Below are positions 2,953-6,290 of a DNA stretch of 6,290 nt, piece by piece (the stretch's first letter is position 1; each line of letters starts with the position of its first letter). This stretch comes from DRGV01 sp018903055 [NCBI: bacterium]. Its GTDB lineage: Bacteria; UBP18; UBA7526. The stretch spans positions 1-6,290 of the forward strand of contig JAHIPW010000148.1 in assembly GCA_018903055.1 (NCBI GenBank), read 5' to 3'. The notes under the pieces were generated by a model, which saw only the letters and a program-made list of their open reading frames with translations, did no database searches and was not told where the DNA came from. Both the position numbers and the translations under genes were made by a program.

Positions 2953-5871
2953 TTAGCCGCGAAAGTATTTCAAAAGTTCCAGATAACGCGTCCTCTTCTC
3001 TTGGTTGATAGCTCCCTTCCTATCCAGAACCTCTTTTATCTCTTTCTCTAATCTCCGATATTCCAACTTTAACTTATTGTCTTTAATGGTCTTTATGAGA
3101 TCATTGAGTGCCCTCTCTTTTCTGGGATATTCTCTCTTCTCCATAAGAAGGGAAGTGACTATCTGGCTTAAACTCTTATCTTTTAACTGGTCCATTATTT
3201 TAGCCGGGGAGAGGGATTTTTCTCTGGTGCTTAAATCGAAGAGCGCCTGGGCAATCCTTCTATACTCTGGGTGGATGAAATCATCCGGGCCGAGTTTCTC
3301 CTGTACTAAAGAAACAAAGCTCTCATCTTGCAGCAGGAGTTGGATGAGGGAGGCCTCTGCTTTGCGGAGAAGGTCTGAAGGTTGGGAGCCTACTTTAAGG
3401 GCCTCTTTTGAAAAAAGACGGCCGCTTTTTATCTTCTTCAATTCCATCCAGAGGATCTCCTCCTCTAAAGAGAGCTCTTGGGAGAGCCGCTTTATCTCTT
3501 CCCTCTGGCGGATGAGATTCCTCTCTTTGGCTATGGTGGGAAGAAGATCCTCCGCTATAGCAATCTTTCCCTCTATGGTCTTAATATCGAACTTACTCTT
3601 AGCCAGCTGAAAACGCCACTCAATTAGAGGAAGCGCCTGGGACAAAAGTTTAGAAAAGGCCTCCCGGCCCTTATCCTGAATGAAGGTATCCGGGTCATAA
3701 CCTTTAGAGAGAGAAATCGCCTTTACCTTTACCCCCTGCTCCAAAAAGAGATCGAGGCTCCTTAGGGTGGCTTGAACCCCAGCAGCATCAGCATCATAGA
3801 GCATGGTAACCTGAGGGGAGAACCTCTTCAGAAGATAGACCTGTCCCGTAGTCAGGGAGGTTCCCATAGAGGCAATAAAATTCTGAAATCCTTCCTGATA
3901 GGGCAGGATGACGTCCATATAGCCTTCAACAACGACCGCCCCCTCCTTAGAGCGAATGGCCTCCTTTGCCCAGTTCAATCCATAGAGTATTCTTCCTTTA
4001 TCATAGATCGGAGTCTGGGGGGAGTTGAGGTACTTCGGTTCCCCTTTCCCCAAGATCCTTCCCCCAAATCCCACTACCCGATCCTGGGTATCGAGGATGG
4101 GGAAGATGATTCGACTCCAAAAGTAAGGCTTTCCCTGAGAGGTTAAAAGACCTCCTTTTATCAATAATTCTCTACTAAAGCCCTTCTCCTTGAGCTGGGA
4201 TAGGAGCTCATCCCAGGAGGAAGGGGCGTAACCCAACCTAAACTTCTCCATGGTCTCTCTCTTGATCCCCCGTTCCCTGAGATACTCAATGGCCCTCTTT
4301 CCTGAAGGGGTATTTACCAGGGATTTAGAGAAGTAGTCAGCAACTATGCTATTTAACCTGTATAACTCCTCCTTTTCCTCAACACGAACCCCCTCTTCCC
4401 TGGTCACCATAGGTAAGGGAATCCCCGCCTTCTTGGCTAATCTTCTTACTGCTTCCGGGAATGAGATATTCTCATACTTCATTAAGAAGTTGAAGACATT
4501 TCCCCCGATTCCACAATTTCCTACCACAAAATTGGGTGTAGTATAGGAGTGATCCTCGGCTACGGTTAGATTGTAAACATTCTCGGCAAATGCTCTTCTT
4601 ACAATTTTTCTAATCGGTAGAATTTGATAAACAAGATCGTTTATCTGCCTGATATCTGAGAAGTGCAATTTAATATTTTCTTGCCATAGGATAGTGTAGG
4701 CAGTCTTATGTCTCACTTTATTTTTATCTATCTTAGCATTTGCTACCCGAACCGTGGGAGAAATCTCCAATCTTAATAGAATATCTTTTAGTTGTTCAGC
4801 TAAAACTGGAGATACGGTAGTGATAGCCTTAAATTCCCTATCCTCTTTACACTTAGCAACCTTACCAGTATATCCGTCGCCTTTAAAAATGGCATCTAAA
4901 ATCATTCTCTGCTTTTTGGGAGGTAAATTCTGAAGTTCAAAGGGGATATGCTTATTCTCTGCCCCTTTCCCACAGAGATTTTCAAAGATATTAGACAGTT
5001 TTGAATTACAAGCGGTTATTTCTAAACCAGTTTTGTTTGCTTTTTTTCGCATATGGAAGGAAGTCTTTATATAGAAAATATCTTTAATAAGTTCTTCTAT
5101 TTCCTGGCCAAATTTTGCTTCATGACTTCCCAGACTGAATCGGATATAGGCTCGATGATTGCTTCCCTCTGCTATCCAGTATCCAATTAATTTTAAAAAT
5201 TTTTCATCAACCTTTATTCTGGTAGGAATAGGTTTTATCTCTGGTCCAAAATTGCTGATTCTGCGATCATAATATCTATCCAAATTTATGAATTTAACAT
5301 CGTTTATCTCTTGATTAATGGGGTAGAGCAGATAATCATTAAGGGAAAGTTGAGAGGCTGGTAATTTCTCTATTTTATACTCTTTGAAAAATTTTGCAGG
5401 ACAGTTTAATTTACATCGCCATTGGCAGATTTTAGTCTTCCGCGATTTATACTGACAATTTTTTGTCTTTATTACAAAGACTTCGTGATCTGTGGTTAAA
5501 GTTACAGGTAGATTTGATTTTCTGGTATATATCTCTACAAGTTCCCCATTATAAGGTCTCCATAAGATCCTTATAACCGGCATAAATCTACCACGATGGG
5601 TAAGAACCAATTCTCCTACCTGGATATCTTCAATCTTGTGAAAACCTTCTTCAGTCCTGATTAAAGCACCTGAAGGGAAGCAGCCAAAACAATGGAAGAT
5701 CTGCTTCTCCGGGCTGACTATAAAGGAGGGAGTCTTCTCGGTATGGAAGGGGCATAATGCCTTGAAGTTTCTTCCCGTCTTCCTCAATACCGCATAGTCC
5801 CCGATGACAGAGACGATATCATTCGCCTCCCGGATTTTATCCAAGAGAGCATCGGAAATTCTGCCATTCAT
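2953..5871 (-). CDS. dnaG: DNA primase DnaG, interrupted by an intein
   Basis: DnaG makes the RNA primers for lagging-strand synthesis. The precursor is 972 residues from the ATG; removing the 389-residue intein (64 to 452) leaves 583, normal for the family. The CHC2 zinc finger has C40, H43 and C61, and its fourth ligand is C453 after splicing, restoring C-x2-H-x17-C-x2-C and the continuation CGIGGNVFNFLMKYE. The polymerase core follows with YLRERGI (about 530), the RIIFPILD-GFGGRILG-PKYLNSP-IYDKG block (587 to 626), and the TOPRIM motifs VVEGYMD (E649), YDADAAG (D693, D695) and KGYDPD. Residues from about 836 form the DnaB-binding domain. ATG at 5871 is preferred to the in-frame TTG at 5883 because GGAG lies six bases before it and the TTG sits in a tandem repeat. 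The gene is 81 bases downstream of the NIF3-like gene and 227 upstream of rpoD. Function presumably depends on splicing. Confidence 0.97.
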   Translation of the reverse strand: MNGRISDALLDKIREANDIVSVIGDYAVLRKTGRNFKALCPFHTEKTPSFIVSPEKQIFHCFGCFPSGALIRTEEGFHKIEDIQVGELVLTHRGRFMPVIRILWRPYNGELVEIYTRKSNLPVTLTTDHEVFVIKTKNCQYKSRKTKICQWRCKLNCPAKFFKEYKIEKLPASQLSLNDYLLYPINQEINDVKFINLDRYYDRRISNFGPEIKPIPTRIKVDEKFLKLIGYWIAEGSNHRAYIRFSLGSHEAKFGQEIEELIKDIFYIKTSFHMRKKANKTGLEITACNSKLSNIFENLCGKGAENKHIPFELQNLPPKKQRMILDAIFKGDGYTGKVAKCKEDREFKAITTVSPVLAEQLKDILLRLEISPTVRVANAKIDKNKVRHKTAYTILWQENIKLHFSDIRQINDLVYQILPIRKIVRRAFAENVYNLTVAEDHSYTTPNFVVGNCGIGGNVFNFLMKYENISFPEAVRRLAKKAGIPLPMVTREEGVRVEEKEELYRLNSIVADYFSKSLVNTPSGKRAIEYLRERGIKRETMEKFRLGYAPSSWDELLSQLKEKGFSRELLIKGGLLTSQGKPYFWSRIIFPILDTQDRVVGFGGRILGKGEPKYLNSPQTPIYDKGRILYGLNWAKEAIRSKEGAVVVEGYMDVILPYQEGFQNFIASMGTSLTTGQVYLLKRFSPQVTMLYDADAAGVQATLRSLDLFLEQGVKVKAISLSKGYDPDTFIQDKGREAFSKLLSQALPLIEWRFQLAKSKFDIKTIEGKIAIAEDLLPTIAKERNLIRQREEIKRLSQELSLEEEILWMELKKIKSGRLFSKEALKVGSQPSDLLRKAEASLIQLLLQDESFVSLVQEKLGPDDFIHPEYRRIAQALFDLSTREKSLSPAKIMDQLKDKSLSQIVTSLLMEKREYPRKERALNDLIKTIKDNKLKLEYRRLEKEIKEVLDRKGAINQEKRTRYLELLKYFRG
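4516..5682 (-). mobile_element. Intein in DnaG with LAGLIDADG homing-endonuclease domain (389 aa)
   Basis: The insert starts at Cys64 of the ATG-numbered precursor (CFPSGALIRTEEG, splicing block A) and ends at Asn452, before Cys453. Block B is TTDH (T126, H129). Block F is VYNLTVAEDHSY (H441). Block G is FVVGN followed by C, so the penultimate residue is Gly instead of the usual His. Two LAGLIDADG-type motifs, LIGYWIAEGS (acidic E235) and LDAIFKGDGYTG (D332), keep their acidic residues, so the endonuclease may be active. A Cys cluster, C139-x9-C149-x3-C153-x3-C157, follows block B. The DNA is distinctly AT-rich: about a quarter G+C at 5041 to 5100 against more than half at 4021 to 4080 in the flanking primase, consistent with horizontal origin. 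It sits before the last zinc ligand of the primase zinc finger. Confidence 0.95.
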
Positions 5872-5877
5872 TTCAAT

Positions 5878-5881
5878 CTCC
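5878..5881 (-). promoter_or_regulatory. Shine-Dalgarno of dnaG
   Basis: GGAG lies six bases before the ATG at 5871, and this decides the start in favour of that ATG over the upstream TTG. Its first G is the last base of the heptamer repeat tract. Confidence 0.65.
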
Positions 5882-5912
5882 AAGCCTCAAGCCTCAAGCC
5901 TCAAGCCTCAAG
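5881..5912. repeat. Heptanucleotide tandem repeat (CAAGCCT, about 4.6 copies)
   Basis: Four exact copies of CAAGCCT followed by CAAG; the transcribed strand reads AGGCTTG repeated. It lies directly upstream of the dnaG Shine-Dalgarno. To its right, 5913 to 5952 holds looser relatives of the same word (CCTGAAGCCTGTGGCCTGTG), and a similar AGCTTGT series occurs at 2828 to 2846. The tract is exact enough to be prone to slippage. Confidence 0.85.
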
Positions 5913-5952
5913 TTGTAAAACCTGAAGCCTGTGGCCTGTGACCTGAAGCCAA

Positions 5953-6290
5953 TTATTTCTTATGTCTATAGCGACGGAAGCCGGAACAAGGAATAATCTT
6001 CAGTCTTTCCTTCTTCTCTATCTCATCCAGCAAAAGGTTCAATCCTAAGGTGTCGCTTGCCATATGGCCGGCAACGATGATATTGATGTGATGCTTCTCC
6101 GCCTCTTTATAATGTTTCTCAGAGATGTGCATGCCCACAATGGTTCCCACCCCGGCAGTAGAGAGTTTTTCAAATATTTTCTCTGACCCTTCTGTTCCTC
6201 CCGTCATATCGACAAATACCCTCCCGGCGCTTCTTTCCTTTCTTCCAATGATCACTTTGGGGCCGGCATTATTCTTACTAGACTCTTTAT
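5953..6290 (-). CDS. NIF3-like metal-binding protein, C-terminal part (start beyond the right edge)
   Basis: The reading frame is open to the window edge: codons upstream of the GTG at 6255 continue without a stop (KESSKNNAGPK, then VIIGRKE), so the gene enters from outside and only its last 112 codons are seen. The segment has the C-terminal NIF3/YbgI layout: a glycine-rich VDMTGGTEGSEKIFEKL stretch, GTIVGMHISEKHYKEAEKHH, and INIIVAGHMASDTLGLNLL, where His and, four residues on, Asp take the place of the family's GH-x2-xE metal ligands. It ends in IPCSGFRRYRHKK. NIF3 proteins form toroidal oligomers with a di-metal site; some are linked to GTP cyclohydrolase-like or nucleotide hydrolysis activity, but the reaction here is unknown. 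It is the gene before dnaG on the same strand, with an 81-base gap filled by repeats. Confidence 0.8.
   Translation of the reverse strand, partial: KESSKNNAGPKVIIGRKERSAGRVFVDMTGGTEGSEKIFEKLSTAGVGTIVGMHISEKHYKEAEKHHINIIVAGHMASDTLGLNLLLDEIEKKERLKIIPCSGFRRYRHKK

Noticed and set aside
5872-5883. TTG at 5883 as the dnaG start
   Set aside because: The TTG belongs to the heptamer repeat; the ATG four codons later has GGAG at six bases and leaves MNGRISDALLDKIREAN, a normal DnaG beginning.

Overview
The window looks like a chromosomal segment of an uncultivated bacterium. Every gene reads on the minus strand, so in transcription order (right to left) it runs: C-terminal part of a NIF3-like metal-binding protein, DNA primase dnaG carrying an intein, primary sigma factor rpoD, a tRNA cluster, and the first codons of a C4-type zinc-ribbon protein. 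The dnaG-rpoD pair is the core of the classical macromolecular-synthesis operon; no rpsU is visible. The house-keeping content is bacterial (sigma-70 with regions 1.1 to 4, DnaG with CHC2 zinc finger, TOPRIM and DnaB-binding domain). NIF3 and zinc-ribbon genes near dnaG-rpoD, together with many short dispersed repeats between genes, recall groundwater candidate phyla such as Omnitrophota. That placement is an inference from memory of gene order and is weak.

Region 1 to 609 is the most unusual. Two normal tRNA genes are present: tRNA-Val(CAC) and a CAT-anticodon tRNA, probably tRNA-Ile2. A second tRNA-Val-like gene (166 to 424) is cut into three pieces, broken in the D loop and in the anticodon loop. 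The breaks are bordered by complementary copies of a TCTAACGGGG word, and the second break holds the entire tRNA-Val(CAC) gene. The rest is filled with perfect hairpins that usually have three-base loops, plus two copies of a 41-base repeat, one of which supplies the ribosome binding site of the zinc-ribbon gene.

Region 610 to 1033 is non-coding: AT-rich word repeats, hairpins, and ATCCGTGT/ACACGGAT words arranged in inverted orientation at its two ends. The gap between rpoD and dnaG (2726 to 2952) has the same design. The gap upstream of dnaG (5872 to 5952) carries a heptamer tandem repeat that runs up to the dnaG Shine-Dalgarno.

The dnaG gene encodes 972 residues, of which 389 (positions 4516 to 5682) are a LAGLIDADG-type intein. 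It is inserted exactly before the fourth zinc ligand of the primase zinc finger, so an intact zinc finger, and presumably priming, should depend on protein splicing. The intein is clearly more AT-rich than its host gene and has a Gly instead of His before the terminal Asn.

The strongest candidates for something undescribed are the fragmented tRNA-Val locus with complementary arms and a nested tRNA, and the intein that splits a primase zinc finger. For the tRNA locus the conservative reading is a pseudogene broken by palindromic elements.
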